Shown piece after piece: positions 32,254 to 42,162 of a stretch of DNA of 64,000 bases; within the stretch, counting starts at the first letter, position 1; every line of letters begins with the position of its first letter. The stretch comes from CAYRSS01 sp964426945. GTDB taxonomy: Bacteria; Planctomycetota; Phycisphaerae; UBA1845. The notes below the pieces were generated by a model, which saw only the letters and a program-made list of their open reading frames with translations, was not told where the DNA came from and ran no database searches. Location of the stretch: NCBI GenBank assembly GCA_964426945.1, contig CAYRSS010000006.1, forward strand, positions 80,343 to 144,342. The letters run 5' to 3'. Both the position numbers and the translations under genes were made by a program.

Positions 32254-34422
32254 TCAATGTTCGTTCAGTCGAATGCGGACGTCTGCGACGGCGGCTCCCC
32301 GTCCCGCGGGCGCCGCGATCAGGGGATTGATGTCGATCTCCGCGATCCGCGGGAAGTCTTCGACCAGCCGCGAAAGGCGAAGCAGATGATCTTCGATAGC
32401 TGCGAAGTCCACCGGCGGCTCGCCGCGGACACCCTCCAGCAGCGGCAGCGCCCGCACCGCTCGAGGCATCTCCCGGGCCGACTCGCTGTCCAGCGGGGCA
32501 ATGCGGAAAACGATGTCGTGCAGCGCTTCGACGTGGACGCCGCCGAGGCCGAAGGCGACGGCGTGTCCGAACACCGGATCGTGCTTGACCCCGAGCAGCA
32601 CTTCGCTTCCGGCGGGAATCATGCCGCGCACGACGACGCCCGCCATCGCGCCTTCGCCGAAGCGCTCATGCATGGTCTCTTCGATTTCCTGAAACGCTTT
32701 CAATACCGATTCGCGCGTCTGCAAATCGAGCCGCACGCCGCGCAGTTCGGTCTTGTGCACGGCGCGGGCAGACACCAGCCGGATCACCGCCGGGTAGCCC
32801 AGCCGCTCGGCGGCGTCCGCCGCTTCTGTCGCCGATCGGGCGAAGCTCCATTGCGGCACGTTCATGCCGTAGGCTGTCAGGACGTGCAGCGCATCGGGCT
32901 CGGCGAGGAATCCGGCCGGCCGGTTGTCGATCACCGCGGCCGCCGCACGGTGATCGACGACCAGCGCCGGGATGGAGCTTGCCGGCCGCTTCGCCTCGCG
33001 GGCCAGGCGGACGGCGTCCGCCAGCGCGCGGCAGGCGTGTTCGGGCAGCGTGTAGACGGGCAGCCCCGCGTCGGTCAGCAGCGCTGCACCCGGCGCCACT
33101 GCGCGTCCGCCCATGAACGAACAGGCCATCGGCTTGCCGGATGCGCTTCGATCGGCGGCATCGCGCATGGTCTCGGCGATCGGCACCACGTTGGTCATTG
33201 ACTGAGGGGTGAGGATCGCCAGCACGCTGTCCACGTTCTCGTCGTCAAACACGGCGTCAAGCGCGGCTTTGAAGCGGTCCTCGCGGGCGTCACCGATGAC
33301 GTCGATCGGGTTGCTGACATTCGCGGCCGCCGGCAAGGCGCTGCGCAGGCGGGCCGTTGTAGCTTGCGACAGGATGGCCAGGCGCAGTCCGCAATCCACG
33401 GCGGCATCAGCCGCCATGACGCCGGGGCCGCCCGCGTTCGTGACGATGGCCAGCCGGTTCCCGGCGGGCACCGGTTGGCTGGTGATGAGCCGGGCGGTGT
33501 TGAACATCTCTTCGATCGTGCGACACCTCAGGATGCCCGCCTGTTCGAAGGCGGCCGAGGCGAGGACGTCGGAACTGGCCAGTGCCCCGGTGTGCGAACC
33601 CGCGGCGGCGGCCCCGGCCTCCGTGCGGCCGCTCTTGATCGCCAGAATCGGCCGCGCGTGAGGCCCGCGCGTGATCGCCGAGGCCGCGCGGATGAAGGCG
33701 CCGCCGTCGACCAGGCTCTCGAGGTACAACAGGATGACGCGCGTCTGTGGATCGCGTTGCAGGAAACGCAGCAGGTCGACCTCGTCGATATCCGCCTTGT
33801 TGCCGACGCTGATGAACTTCGAGAATCCGATGCCGCGATCGGCTGCGTAGTCGAGCACGGCGGTGCACAGCGCCCCGCTCTGGGAGACGAAAGCAATGCC
33901 GCCGGCGGCGGGCATCGACGTGGCGAAGCTCGCGTTGAGCGAGACGTCGGGCTCGGTGTTGATGACGCCCAGACAGTTGGGGCCGATCATGCGGATGCCG
34001 CCTTCGCGGGCCAGCGCGGCCAGACGGCGCTCGCGTTCGAGTCCGGCGGCGCCGGTTTCGCGGAAGCCCGCCGAAATGACGATGGCCGAGCGCACGCCTT
34101 TGTCGATGCACTGCTTCAGGGCCATTTCGCAGACTGACCCCGGGAAGACGAGAATCGCCATGTCCACCGGATCAGGGATATCGAGGATGTAGTCGTACGC
34201 CCGGACGCCGCCGATGTGGCGCTTCTTCGGCGCGACGGGATAGACCGGCCCCTTGAAGCGGCCCTCGAGCAGGTTGTGAAAGATGTCGTACGGGACGGTG
34301 CCGGGTGTCGGTGTCACGCCGAGCACGGCGATCGATCTCGGTCGCAGCACGGCGTCGATGCCGTCGGAATCCGACACGGCGATCCCGGGACTCTCAGTCG
34401 CATCGTACAAGGAAAGGCTCAT
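32254..34422 (-). CDS. ADP-forming acyl-CoA (acetate-CoA) ligase, single-chain
   Basis: 722 residues; AAGGGG is 9 nt before the ATG at 34422. It has the fused alpha-beta architecture of ADP-forming acyl-CoA synthetases. The N-terminal CoA-binding Rossmann domain runs from about 24 (RPRSIAVLGVTPTPGTVPYD), with GPNCLGVINTEP following. A succinyl-CoA-ligase-like domain carries the phosphohistidine His277 in AGSHTGALA. The C-terminal ATP-grasp part (GYPAVIRLVSARAVHKTE, GVKHDPVFGHAVAFGLGGV and the end EIDINPL) closes it. It interconverts acyl-CoA plus ADP and phosphate with acid, CoA and ATP. There is no GNAT domain as in Pat-type fusions. It is 15 nt downstream of the GlmU-like gene and likely in one operon with it. 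Confidence 0.9.
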   Translation of the reverse strand: MSLSLYDATESPGIAVSDSDGIDAVLRPRSIAVLGVTPTPGTVPYDIFHNLLEGRFKGPVYPVAPKKRHIGGVRAYDYILDIPDPVDMAILVFPGSVCEMALKQCIDKGVRSAIVISAGFRETGAAGLERERRLAALAREGGIRMIGPNCLGVINTEPDVSLNASFATSMPAAGGIAFVSQSGALCTAVLDYAADRGIGFSKFISVGNKADIDEVDLLRFLQRDPQTRVILLYLESLVDGGAFIRAASAITRGPHARPILAIKSGRTEAGAAAAGSHTGALASSDVLASAAFEQAGILRCRTIEEMFNTARLITSQPVPAGNRLAIVTNAGGPGVMAADAAVDCGLRLAILSQATTARLRSALPAAANVSNPIDVIGDAREDRFKAALDAVFDDENVDSVLAILTPQSMTNVVPIAETMRDAADRSASGKPMACSFMGGRAVAPGAALLTDAGLPVYTLPEHACRALADAVRLAREAKRPASSIPALVVDHRAAAAVIDNRPAGFLAEPDALHVLTAYGMNVPQWSFARSATEAADAAERLGYPAVIRLVSARAVHKTELRGVRLDLQTRESVLKAFQEIEETMHERFGEGAMAGVVVRGMIPAGSEVLLGVKHDPVFGHAVAFGLGGVHVEALHDIVFRIAPLDSESAREMPRAVRALPLLEGVRGEPPVDFAAIEDHLLRLSRLVEDFPRIAEIDINPLIAAPAGRGAAVADVRIRLNEH

Positions 34423-34437
34423 GGGCGTGCGCCCCTT

Positions 34438-35697
34438 TCAGGCGCGGGCCGCTGCGACACGCCGCGCGCGGCGGACCGTGGTGTTCCGCTCGGTTTCCGT
34501 CATCTCGAATACGCGGGAAAGCAGCGTTTCATCCGCGGCGGTCATTTCGACCTTGCGGCGGCTCATCGCGATGCCGGCCGTCTTCAGAGTCGGCGCGAGG
34601 CCGCACCCCTTTCCGATGGCGCCGCCGACATACCAGCTGAACGGGGGAATGTACTTGGGCAGCGGCGCGCCATCCGCGACGAGGACCGCCGCCGTGCCGA
34701 CGATCGTGCCGGTATTGAGCAGCGTGGCCACGCTGGTCTTCACATGATCGCCGATGAACGCTCCGACCTTTCGCGATCCGGTGTCGATGGTCTTGCCGGC
34801 CTGAATCACGCTGACCGAGCCGTAGTCGTTCTTGAGGTCGCTGTTGGTGGTCAGCGCGCCCAGGTTGACCCACTCGCCGACATAGGCGTGGCCGAGGAAG
34901 CCGTCGTGGTACTTGTTGGAGAAGCCGTGGATGATCGCTTCTTCGACCTCGCCGCCGACGCGGCACATCGGGCCGATGCTGCAGCCTTCGCGAAGCTTGG
35001 CCCCGAGCAGGATCGTGCCGGCGCCGACGTGACATGGGCCTTCGATGCGGGTGAAGGGTTGGATCTCGCAGCCGTCCTCGATGGTGACGGGACCGCCGCG
35101 CGTGTCGATGCAGACGAACGGGTGAATCCGCGCACCATGCCCGACGAACAGGTGGTGAGGCGGTCCGTAAACGACGGCGGAGTCGTGCACCTGCCCCTCG
35201 ACGCCGTCACGCCCGGCGGCTTCGAAATCGATGACGATTTCTTCCGGAGCGGTAAGCATCACGTCCCAGATGTAGTCGTACCACCCGTCACCATAGGGCT
35301 CGCGCTCGCCGCGTCGCGCAGACTCCCAGAGCGTGGCATAGTCGCGGATACTCGACACATCATCGGTCGTTCGCCAGGCGACCAGGCGCTCGCCGTACCA
35401 TAGCGCAAGTTGCCGTGCCGGCGGCGAGAACTTTGAGCCGCGCACGCACGCGTTCACAAACAGCGTTTCTTCTCCCCGGCAGATCGACAGGTCGTTTACC
35501 GCGGCGCCGTCCGCGCGTCCGTGGACGACCTCCGCGACGAGCTCGCGCGTGAGCACCGCATCGGCCTTGCGGCCGACCGCGCGCTCGATCTTCTGTCGCA
35601 GCGTCGTGGCTCCGGCGCGGAGTTCGAAGACGCCTCGAGTGTGCACCAGCGGAAGGAATCGGTCGGCTTGATCATCCTCGAATATCACCAGTCTCAT
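34438..35697 (-). CDS. GlmU-like sugar nucleotidyltransferase/acetyltransferase (alternative bacterial GlmU)
   Basis: 419 residues; GAGGAG is 7 nt before the ATG at 35697. The N-terminal half (MRLVIFEDDQADRFLPLV, TRGVFELRAGATTLRQKIE) resembles the NTP_transf_4 domain rather than the classical GlmU pyrophosphorylase. The C-terminal half is a left-handed beta-helix of hexapeptides (VHDSAVVYGPPHHLFVGHGA, GPVTIEDGCEIQPFTRIEG, NLGALTTNSDLKNDYG). This combination is known as the alternative GlmU family found in Bacteroidota and relatives, thought to make UDP-GlcNAc from GlcN-1-P. nagB, which interconverts GlcN-6-P and Fru-6-P, is divergent from it, consistent with amino-sugar metabolism. Exact substrate is not proven. 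Confidence 0.85.
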   Translation of the reverse strand: MRLVIFEDDQADRFLPLVHTRGVFELRAGATTLRQKIERAVGRKADAVLTRELVAEVVHGRADGAAVNDLSICRGEETLFVNACVRGSKFSPPARQLALWYGERLVAWRTTDDVSSIRDYATLWESARRGEREPYGDGWYDYIWDVMLTAPEEIVIDFEAAGRDGVEGQVHDSAVVYGPPHHLFVGHGARIHPFVCIDTRGGPVTIEDGCEIQPFTRIEGPCHVGAGTILLGAKLREGCSIGPMCRVGGEVEEAIIHGFSNKYHDGFLGHAYVGEWVNLGALTTNSDLKNDYGSVSVIQAGKTIDTGSRKVGAFIGDHVKTSVATLLNTGTIVGTAAVLVADGAPLPKYIPPFSWYVGGAIGKGCGLAPTLKTAGIAMSRRKVEMTAADETLLSRVFEMTETERNTTVRRARRVAAARA

Positions 35698-36206
35698 GGA
35701 CGTGTCTCCTCGACGGCGCGGTTCGCGCGCAGCAGATCAGGCGGACTCCGTCATCCGCGGGCGTTGGAGCGGCGGCAGCCTCCCCGCGATGCACCCGGAA
35801 GGCGGGCGCTCCCGGTTTCTGCGTGGCAAGCCGCGCGCCAGTTTCTGTTTCCGCGAGTCGGATTCCGATCGGACAGCGGCGTCAGCGTGAAAGGACCCAA
35901 TCCGGCGGAACGGCCGCGAACCCCGGCGGTCGCTGCGCAGCGGTCCGCGACGCGGGTCGCAGAAGTGCGCAGGGCGGCGAGACCTCACGAGATGCGATCG
36001 GGTGGCTGCTGCCGGGATTCGGCGGGGTCTTTGGCCCTCATCTTGCCAGCATCCTCCACGTGGCCCCGCGCTGCGCGGATTCGCGCAGCGGGAACGTCCG
36101 TCGGGGCCTGGACAGTTCAGCATCCCCCATCGCCGCAGCCGCCGCGGGCGAGGCGAGCCCCGCCGCGGGTCGTGAAGCCGTCACGCTCGCCGAGGGAGAC
36201 CGCGCC
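35698..36206. other. Divergent intergenic region
   Basis: About 510 bases between the minus-strand GlmU-like gene and nagB. The frame of nagB stays open through most of it, but the encoded residues do not resemble NagB. Promoters for both directions should lie here, but no clear consensus was seen. Confidence 0.4.
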
Positions 36207-37007
36207 GTGGAAATCATCATCAGTCCCAGCTACGAAGAGATGAGCCAGCTCGCCGCAGACCTCATCGAGCGTCAGCTGCTGCGCAAGCCCAACAGCGTGC
36301 TCGGCCTGGCTACCGGCTCGACGCCGGTGGGGCTCTACCGGGCCCTGGTTCGCAAACACAAGGAAGAAGGTCTCGACTTCTCGAAGGTCGTGACGTTCAA
36401 CCTCGACGAGTATCTCGACCTGGCCCCGTCTCACTCGCAGAGCTACCGACGGTTCATGGATGAGAACCTGTTTCAGCACCTCAACATCCCCCCGGGCAAT
36501 ATCCACGTCCCTTATGGACAGGCTGCCAACGTGGAGGAGTTCTGTGCCTGGTACGAGCAGGAGATCCGGCGCTTCGGGGGCATCGACCTGCAGGTGCTGG
36601 GCATCGGCGGCGACGGGCATATCGCGTTCAATGAGCCGGGTTCGTCGCTCGGCTCGCGGACGCGGCTCAAGACGCTGACCCGGCAGACCATCGACGACAA
36701 CGCCCGCTTCTTCCGCAACCCCGACGAAGTGCCACGGTTCGCCATCACCATGGGGGTCGGCACGATCATGGAGGCCCGGGAGATCCTGCTGCTGGCCAAC
36801 GGGGCCAAGAAGGCCGACATCGTGGCCGCCGCCCTGGAGGGGCCGATCACCTCCCAGGTGTCGGCCAGCGCCCTCCAGATGCACCGGCATGTGACCGTCC
36901 TGCTGGATGAGCCCGCCGGCTCGTGCCTCGCTCGGGCGGACTACTACAAGTGGGTTCACGACCAGAAGAAGCGCCTTATTCCTCGGCTGGTGGGCAAAGT
37001 CACATAG
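36207..37007 (+). CDS. nagB: Glucosamine-6-phosphate deaminase
   Basis: 266 residues if started at GTG 36207, which has AGGGAG 8 nt upstream and gives the standard NagB length; ATG starts up to 35823 would add about 128 unrelated residues. It converts glucosamine-6-phosphate to fructose-6-phosphate and ammonia. Family motifs are LATGSTPVGLY (phosphate binding), TFNLDEYLDL with the catalytic Asp67 (Asp72 in E. coli), and GIGGDGHIAFNEPGSS with the Asp-His-Glu proton relay. SALQMHRHVTVLLD and YYKWVHDQK at the C-terminus also fit. Divergence from the GlmU-like gene suggests coordinated control of amino-sugar flux. Confidence 0.95.
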   Translation: MEIIISPSYEEMSQLAADLIERQLLRKPNSVLGLATGSTPVGLYRALVRKHKEEGLDFSKVVTFNLDEYLDLAPSHSQSYRRFMDENLFQHLNIPPGNIHVPYGQAANVEEFCAWYEQEIRRFGGIDLQVLGIGGDGHIAFNEPGSSLGSRTRLKTLTRQTIDDNARFFRNPDEVPRFAITMGVGTIMEAREILLLANGAKKADIVAAALEGPITSQVSASALQMHRHVTVLLDEPAGSCLARADYYKWVHDQKKRLIPRLVGKVT

Positions 37008-37154
37008 CCCGTCGGCACGGCGCGAGGCGTCCGGACGGCTCCCTCCTGTCGCCGCAGGTCCGCCCCGCGCACCATCTCAGGCTTGACCTCAGCTCATCGC
37101 CGCCGGAACCGGCGACCACCCGAGCTGCAGCCGCGTTCGCCGGGGCCGGGTCGG

Positions 37155-37183
37155 TTGATCGGGTTCGGGGGGGGCTGTAGAAT
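37155..37183 (+). promoter_or_regulatory. Candidate promoter of the secretion/pilus operon
   Basis: TTGATC (37155-37160) and TAGAAT (37178-37183) with an exact 17-nt spacer, about 110 bases before the first GspE/PilB start. No terminator was seen between nagB and this point. Confidence 0.5.
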
Positions 37184-37294
37184 CCGCTGCTGCCTGACGC
37201 CGCCTGCAGGCTGCCCACCTGTTCGGCTCTCCGCGGGCTCGTGACGCGCTTCCGGGGTGCCGAGGGGTCAATCCCCGGCAAGAACGGTTTCCGC

Positions 37295-39001
37295 ATGGCC
37301 AAGAAACGCAAGAAGATAGGGGAGATCCTGGTCGGCTGGGGGATCATCGACGCCGGTGCGCTGGCGGATGGCCTGAAGTACGCCCAGGAGCACGGCAAGC
37401 GGATCGGCGAGGCTCTCGTCGAGCTCGAACTCTGCACCGAAGAAGACGTCATCAAGGCCCTGGCAACCCAGTTCGGCGTTGAGTACATCGATCTCGACCG
37501 CCACACCGTCGATCACGACGCACTCGAACTCGTCCCGTCCAATCTTATCCAGAATCTGATGGTTATTCCGTTGGGGCTGGAAGGCGAGCGGCTACGGGTG
37601 ATCATCACCGACCCTCTCGACCTCGAGACGCAGGACCTGCTCCGCTTCCGGCTCAACCGCGAGATCATCCCCGCTCTGGCCCCGGCCACGAAGGTAAAGG
37701 GGTTCATCGATCGGTTCGTAAACCCCGAGGGGGACGAGCTTTCCAAGACGATGGAGAGCATCGACCAGGCGGGGCCCGAGTCCGAGGGAGAGGGCGGCGA
37801 GGGCGACGCGCGCGAGGGCGATGCCCCGATCATCCGGCTGGTGAACCTGATTATCACCGAGGCGGTTCACGGTCGGGCGAGCGATATCCACGTCGAGCCC
37901 ATGCCCAACCGAGTCCGGGTCCGCTACCGCGTGGACGGCGTGTGCGCGATCCGCGATGACGTGCCCAAGAACATGCAGGCCGCCGTCACCACCCGTCTGA
38001 AGATCATGGCGGGCATGGACGTGGCCGAGAAGCGGGTGCCCCAGGACGGGCGCATCAAGATGAAGATCGGCGGCCAGGCGATCGACTTCCGCGTCAGCGC
38101 CCTGCCCAGCTACCACGGCGAGAGCGTGGTGCTTCGTATCCTGCGGCCCGATGCCGTGCAGGTTGGTATCGGTGCGCTGGGTTTCACCGACGACAACAAC
38201 GCCAAGTTTCAGCGGATCATCCGGCGGCCCAACGGGGTGTTTCTCGTCACCGGGCCCACCGGCTCGGGCAAGACGACGACCCTCTACGCGGCACTTCAGG
38301 AACTCAACCGGCCTGACAAGAAGATCATCACCGCCGAGGACCCCGTGGAGTACAACTTCACGGGCATGAATCAGTGCCAGGTACGCGATGACATCGGGCT
38401 GACCTTCGCCAAGATCCTGCGGTCGATGCTCCGCCAGGCGCCGAACATCATTCTCGTCGGTGAGATTCGCGACAAGGAAGTGGGCGACGTGGCCATTCAG
38501 GCGGCGCTGACCGGTCACCTGGTGTTCAGCAATCTGCACACCAACGACGCCCCCTCGGCGATCACGCGGCTGATCGACATGGGCATCAAGCCGTTCCTCG
38601 TGGCCAGCGCCGTGCAGGCGATCATGGCGCAGCGGCTCGTCCGCGTGATCTGTCAGGAGTGCCGGGTCGAGGATCCGCAGCCCGACATGATGATCCTGAA
38701 GGTGCTCGGCTTCACCGAGGACGAGCTTGTCGGCAAGAAGGTCTTCCGCGGCGCCGGCTGTAAGCGGTGCAACAACTCTGGCTATCGCGGCCGCAAGGGC
38801 ATCTTCGAAATGCTCGAAATGAATTCGGAGCTTCGCGATCTGGCGTTCAACCGGTCCACAGCGTCGAAGCTGCGCACGGCGGCCAGGGCCTCGGGCATGA
38901 AGACGCTGCTCGACGACGGCAAGCTGAAGATCCTGCTCGGCGTCACGACGCCGGAAGAGCTGGTCCGTATCACGCAGGCGGAAGGTATCGTGATGTCGTA
39001 G
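37295..39001 (+). CDS. GspE/PilB-type secretion ATPase (first copy)
   Basis: 568 residues; the ATG at 37295 is chosen by alignment of MAKKRKKIGEILVGWG with family N-termini, although the ribosome binding site is weak. An MshEN/T2SSE N-terminal domain covers about 8-150, followed by an acidic linker (ESEGEGGEGDAREGD). The ATPase domain contains ASDIHVEP, Walker A GPTGSGKTTT near residue 322, the Asp box, Walker B NIILVGEIRD and the His box HLVFSNLHTNDAPSA. A tetra-Cys zinc site (CQEC and CKRC) closes it. It powers pilus or pseudopilus assembly from the cytoplasmic face. It heads a 16-kb one-direction block. Confidence 0.93.
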   Translation: MAKKRKKIGEILVGWGIIDAGALADGLKYAQEHGKRIGEALVELELCTEEDVIKALATQFGVEYIDLDRHTVDHDALELVPSNLIQNLMVIPLGLEGERLRVIITDPLDLETQDLLRFRLNREIIPALAPATKVKGFIDRFVNPEGDELSKTMESIDQAGPESEGEGGEGDAREGDAPIIRLVNLIITEAVHGRASDIHVEPMPNRVRVRYRVDGVCAIRDDVPKNMQAAVTTRLKIMAGMDVAEKRVPQDGRIKMKIGGQAIDFRVSALPSYHGESVVLRILRPDAVQVGIGALGFTDDNNAKFQRIIRRPNGVFLVTGPTGSGKTTTLYAALQELNRPDKKIITAEDPVEYNFTGMNQCQVRDDIGLTFAKILRSMLRQAPNIILVGEIRDKEVGDVAIQAALTGHLVFSNLHTNDAPSAITRLIDMGIKPFLVASAVQAIMAQRLVRVICQECRVEDPQPDMMILKVLGFTEDELVGKKVFRGAGCKRCNNSGYRGRKGIFEMLEMNSELRDLAFNRSTASKLRTAARASGMKTLLDDGKLKILLGVTTPEELVRITQAEGIVMS

Positions 39002-39095
39002 CGACGGCGGCTGGGCGCGGCGGTCGGCCGGATTCGGCGGACCCCGGTGCAATCGCCGCGGTCGGCCCGAGGGGCCGACGTGTTGGGAGAACTGC

Positions 39096-40235
39096 ATGGC
39101 TTCGCTTCACATTGACCGTCTGCTCGAGACGGTGATCAAGCAGGGGGCCTCGGACCTGCACCTGACGGTCGGCGACCCGCCGGTCATCCGCATGCACGGT
39201 CACCTGCGCCGTCTCGAGACCAAGACGCTCGGCCCCGACGACACCACCGCGCTGATGAAGGCCATCACGCCGGATCGCAATCAGCAGGAGCTTCAGGAAG
39301 AGGGCGGTACGGACTTCGGTTTCGCCTTCGGCGACGCCGGCCGCTTCCGCGTGGCCATCTTCCGCCAGAAGGGCAACATCGCGATGGTGTTGCGTCTGAT
39401 TCCCTTCAAGCTGCTGACCTTCGAACAGATCGGCTTGCCGCGTATCTGCAAGGCGCTGTGCCGGCGTCCTCGCGGACTCTTTCTCGTGACCGGTCCGACC
39501 GGTTCGGGCAAGACCACGACGCTGGCGACGATGCTCGACTACATCAACACGAACTTCGACCGCCACATCGTCAGCGTCGAAGACCCGATCGAGTACTACC
39601 ACAACCACAAGAAGTCGCTGTTCAATCAGCGCGAAGTGGGCATCGACGTGCCGAGCTTTTCGGAGGCCCTGCGCCGCGTGCTGCGACAGGATCCGGACGT
39701 GATCCTCGTCGGCGAGCTTCGCGATCTGGAGACGATGGAGGCGGCCATCCGCGCCGCCGAGACGGGTCACCTGGTGTTCAGCACGGTCCACACGACCGGG
39801 GCGCAGGGTACCGTCAACCGTATCGTCGACGCCTTCCCGCACGAGCAGCAGGAGCAGATCCGCGTCCAGCTCTCCACCAACCTGATCTCGGTGCTGTCGC
39901 AGGCGCTGCTGCCGCGGCAGCCCAAGGGCATGGTGGCGGCGTATGAGTTCATGGTGACCACGCCGGCCATCAGCAACCTGATTCGCGAGAACAAGACGTA
40001 CCGTATCGACTCGGCCATCCAGACCGGGAAGAAATACGGCATGCAGCTTCTCGACGAGCACCTCTGGAACCTCTACGTATCAGGCACGGTCACGGCCGTC
40101 GACGCCATCGACCGATCGCGCAATCCCGGCCAGATGCAGGACAAGATCGACATGCATCGCCGCGGCCTGGAGATTCGTGATCTGGGCGAGAAGAAGGAAG
40201 GCGAAGACGAGGACGATATCCAGCTTCGCACATGA
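39096..40235 (+). CDS. pilT: PilT-type retraction ATPase
   Basis: 379 residues. It has the PilT layout: a short PAS-like N-terminal domain (GASDLHLTVGDPPVIRMHG), Walker A GPTGSGKTTT near residue 133, Walker B DPDVILVGELRD, the His box THLVFSTVHTT-like GHLVFSTVHTTGA and the C-terminal ISNLIRENKTYRI, close to the AIRNLIRE signature needed for retraction. There is no zinc tetra-Cys motif, which distinguishes it from GspE/PilB. A charged tail (GEKKEGEDEDDIQ) follows. Its presence argues that the system includes a retractile pilus rather than only a type II secretion pseudopilus. Its stop overlaps the next start by four bases (ATGA). Confidence 0.92.
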   Translation: MASLHIDRLLETVIKQGASDLHLTVGDPPVIRMHGHLRRLETKTLGPDDTTALMKAITPDRNQQELQEEGGTDFGFAFGDAGRFRVAIFRQKGNIAMVLRLIPFKLLTFEQIGLPRICKALCRRPRGLFLVTGPTGSGKTTTLATMLDYINTNFDRHIVSVEDPIEYYHNHKKSLFNQREVGIDVPSFSEALRRVLRQDPDVILVGELRDLETMEAAIRAAETGHLVFSTVHTTGAQGTVNRIVDAFPHEQQEQIRVQLSTNLISVLSQALLPRQPKGMVAAYEFMVTTPAISNLIRENKTYRIDSAIQTGKKYGMQLLDEHLWNLYVSGTVTAVDAIDRSRNPGQMQDKIDMHRRGLEIRDLGEKKEGEDEDDIQLRT

Positions 40236-41968
40236 TCTCCAGAATCGAACAGTATCGCGGTCGGCAGCTCGGGCGCATCCTCATCAAGATGGGCAAGCTC
40301 AAGCGCGCCCAGGTGGTCGAAGCGCTCGACATCCAGAAGGAGCGGCGCGGCCCCATCGGCCAGATTCTGGTCGAGCTCGGCTACATCTCGCAGGAAGATC
40401 TGATCATGGCCCTCGCCGCCCAGAGCGGCATGGAGCCCGTGGACATCGGCAAAATCGACGTGCCGGCGGACATCATCACCCAGATCCCCGGGCAGATGGC
40501 CAACACGTTTCAGGTCGTGCCGTTCGAGTTCAACCCCGAGCGCAACGAACTGTTCATCGCCATGGCCGACCCGGAGAACTTCGTCGCCACCGACAACCTC
40601 CGCACGCTGCTGGGGCTCAACATCCGGCCATTCATCGCCAAGATGGAGGACCTCCAGAAGGCGCTGAACCGCTACTACCCCGAGGGCGAACAGGAATCGA
40701 TCACCTCGCTGATCGAGGAACTGACCGACGACCAGGATCTGGCCGCGTTCAAGAACCGTGGCGACTCGATCGACCTGGCCGAGCTCAAGGAGATGGCCGA
40801 GCTCAACCCGGTCAAGAAGCTGCTCAACCTCGTGTTGCTTCAGGCGATCAAGGACAAGGCCAGCGACATTCACTTCGAGCCGTTCGAGGACGAGTTCAAG
40901 ATGCGCTACCGCATCGACGGCGTCCTCTACGAGATGGTGCCGCCGCCGAAGTATGTCGCGGTGGCGGTGGCGTCGCGCATCAAGGTCATGGCGAACCTCG
41001 ACATCTCCGAGCGTCGCCTGCCGCAGGACGGCCGTATCGAGTTGCAGCTGCGCGGCGCACCCATCGACCTGCGCGTCGCCGTGCTGCCGACGATGTTCGG
41101 CGAGAGCGTCGTGCTTCGCGTGCTCGACCGCGGCAACGTTCAGCTCAACCTCGACAAGGTGGGCATGCGCGATGACGAGCTGGTCATTTTCCGACAGCTC
41201 ATCGCCAAGCCCAACGGGATTCTCATCAACACCGGCCCGACCGGCTCGGGCAAGACGACCACCCTGTACGCGGCCCTCAACGAGCTGAACGACCCCGGCG
41301 TGAAAATCCTCACCGCCGAGGACCCGGTGGAGTATGACATTGACGGGCTGGTCCAGGTCCAGGTCCGGCCGGAGGTCGGCCTGACCTTCGCTCGGGCCCT
41401 GCGCAGCTTCCTTCGTCAGGACCCCGACATCATCCTCGTGGGTGAGACCCGCGACCTGGAGACAGCCCAGATCTCCGTGCAGGCGTCCTTGACCGGACAC
41501 CTGGTGTTCACGACGCTGCATACGAACGATGCGCCCTCGGCGGTGGCCCGCCTCCTGGATCTGGGGATGGAGGCGTTCCTGCTTACAGCGACACTGGAAG
41601 CTGTTATCGCCCAGCGTCTCGTTCGTCGGATCTGTTCGCATTGCAAGGCCGAGTACAAGCCTTCCGAAGAGCAACTGATGGAGCTCGAGTTGACGCCCGA
41701 CGACGTGGGGGATCGGGTGTTCTACTACGGGAAGGGTTGCGACTACTGCAACAACACCGGCTATCGTGGTCGTCTCGGAATCTTCGAGATCATGGTGATG
41801 GACGACCACATCCGCGAACTGATCATGCGTCACGCGTCGTCGTCGGTGCTTCGCCGTGAATCGGTGAAGCGCGGCATGCGTACGCTGCGTGAAAGCGGCC
41901 TGCTGGCGATCTACGATGGCATCACGACCATCGACGAGGTCGTCCGCGAGACGCTGATCGAGGTCTAG
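40232..41968 (+). CDS. GspE/PilB-type secretion ATPase (second copy)
   Basis: 578 residues, starting in the ATGA overlap with pilT, so translation is coupled. The N-terminal MshEN region (GRQLGRILIKMGKLKRAQV, GYISQEDLIMALAAQSG) is followed by ASDIHFEP, Walker A GPTGSGKTTT, Walker B DPDIILVGETRD, the His box GHLVFTTLHTNDAPSA and zinc Cys pairs (CSHC, CDYC). It is clearly paralogous to the ATPase encoded at 37295 but diverged, and the linker differs. Having two such ATPases plus PilT suggests either two machines sharing one inner-membrane platform or hetero-oligomeric assembly motors. Confidence 0.93.
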   Translation: MISRIEQYRGRQLGRILIKMGKLKRAQVVEALDIQKERRGPIGQILVELGYISQEDLIMALAAQSGMEPVDIGKIDVPADIITQIPGQMANTFQVVPFEFNPERNELFIAMADPENFVATDNLRTLLGLNIRPFIAKMEDLQKALNRYYPEGEQESITSLIEELTDDQDLAAFKNRGDSIDLAELKEMAELNPVKKLLNLVLLQAIKDKASDIHFEPFEDEFKMRYRIDGVLYEMVPPPKYVAVAVASRIKVMANLDISERRLPQDGRIELQLRGAPIDLRVAVLPTMFGESVVLRVLDRGNVQLNLDKVGMRDDELVIFRQLIAKPNGILINTGPTGSGKTTTLYAALNELNDPGVKILTAEDPVEYDIDGLVQVQVRPEVGLTFARALRSFLRQDPDIILVGETRDLETAQISVQASLTGHLVFTTLHTNDAPSAVARLLDLGMEAFLLTATLEAVIAQRLVRRICSHCKAEYKPSEEQLMELELTPDDVGDRVFYYGKGCDYCNNTGYRGRLGIFEIMVMDDHIRELIMRHASSSVLRRESVKRGMRTLRESGLLAIYDGITTIDEVVRETLIEV

Positions 41969-42162
41969 CGGCCGGGGGCGGTCGCTGCGGGCGTGGGGGT
42001 ATCGCCCGGGCGTCCGGCTCGTCGGTGCGGGCCTTGAGGGGCTTGCGGCCCGGCTGATCCGGGTCGATGTGGTAGACGGGTTCGATTCGCGGGCCGGGCT
42101 GTTTCAGCGCCGGCCTTGTCGCCTGCGCGTGGATGATCGGTTCCTGTCCGAGGGTCATCGGT

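Noticed and set aside
35823..36206. N-terminal extension of nagB
   Set aside because: Residues are unlike NagB, while GTG 36207 has a good ribosome binding site and gives the standard 266-residue length.
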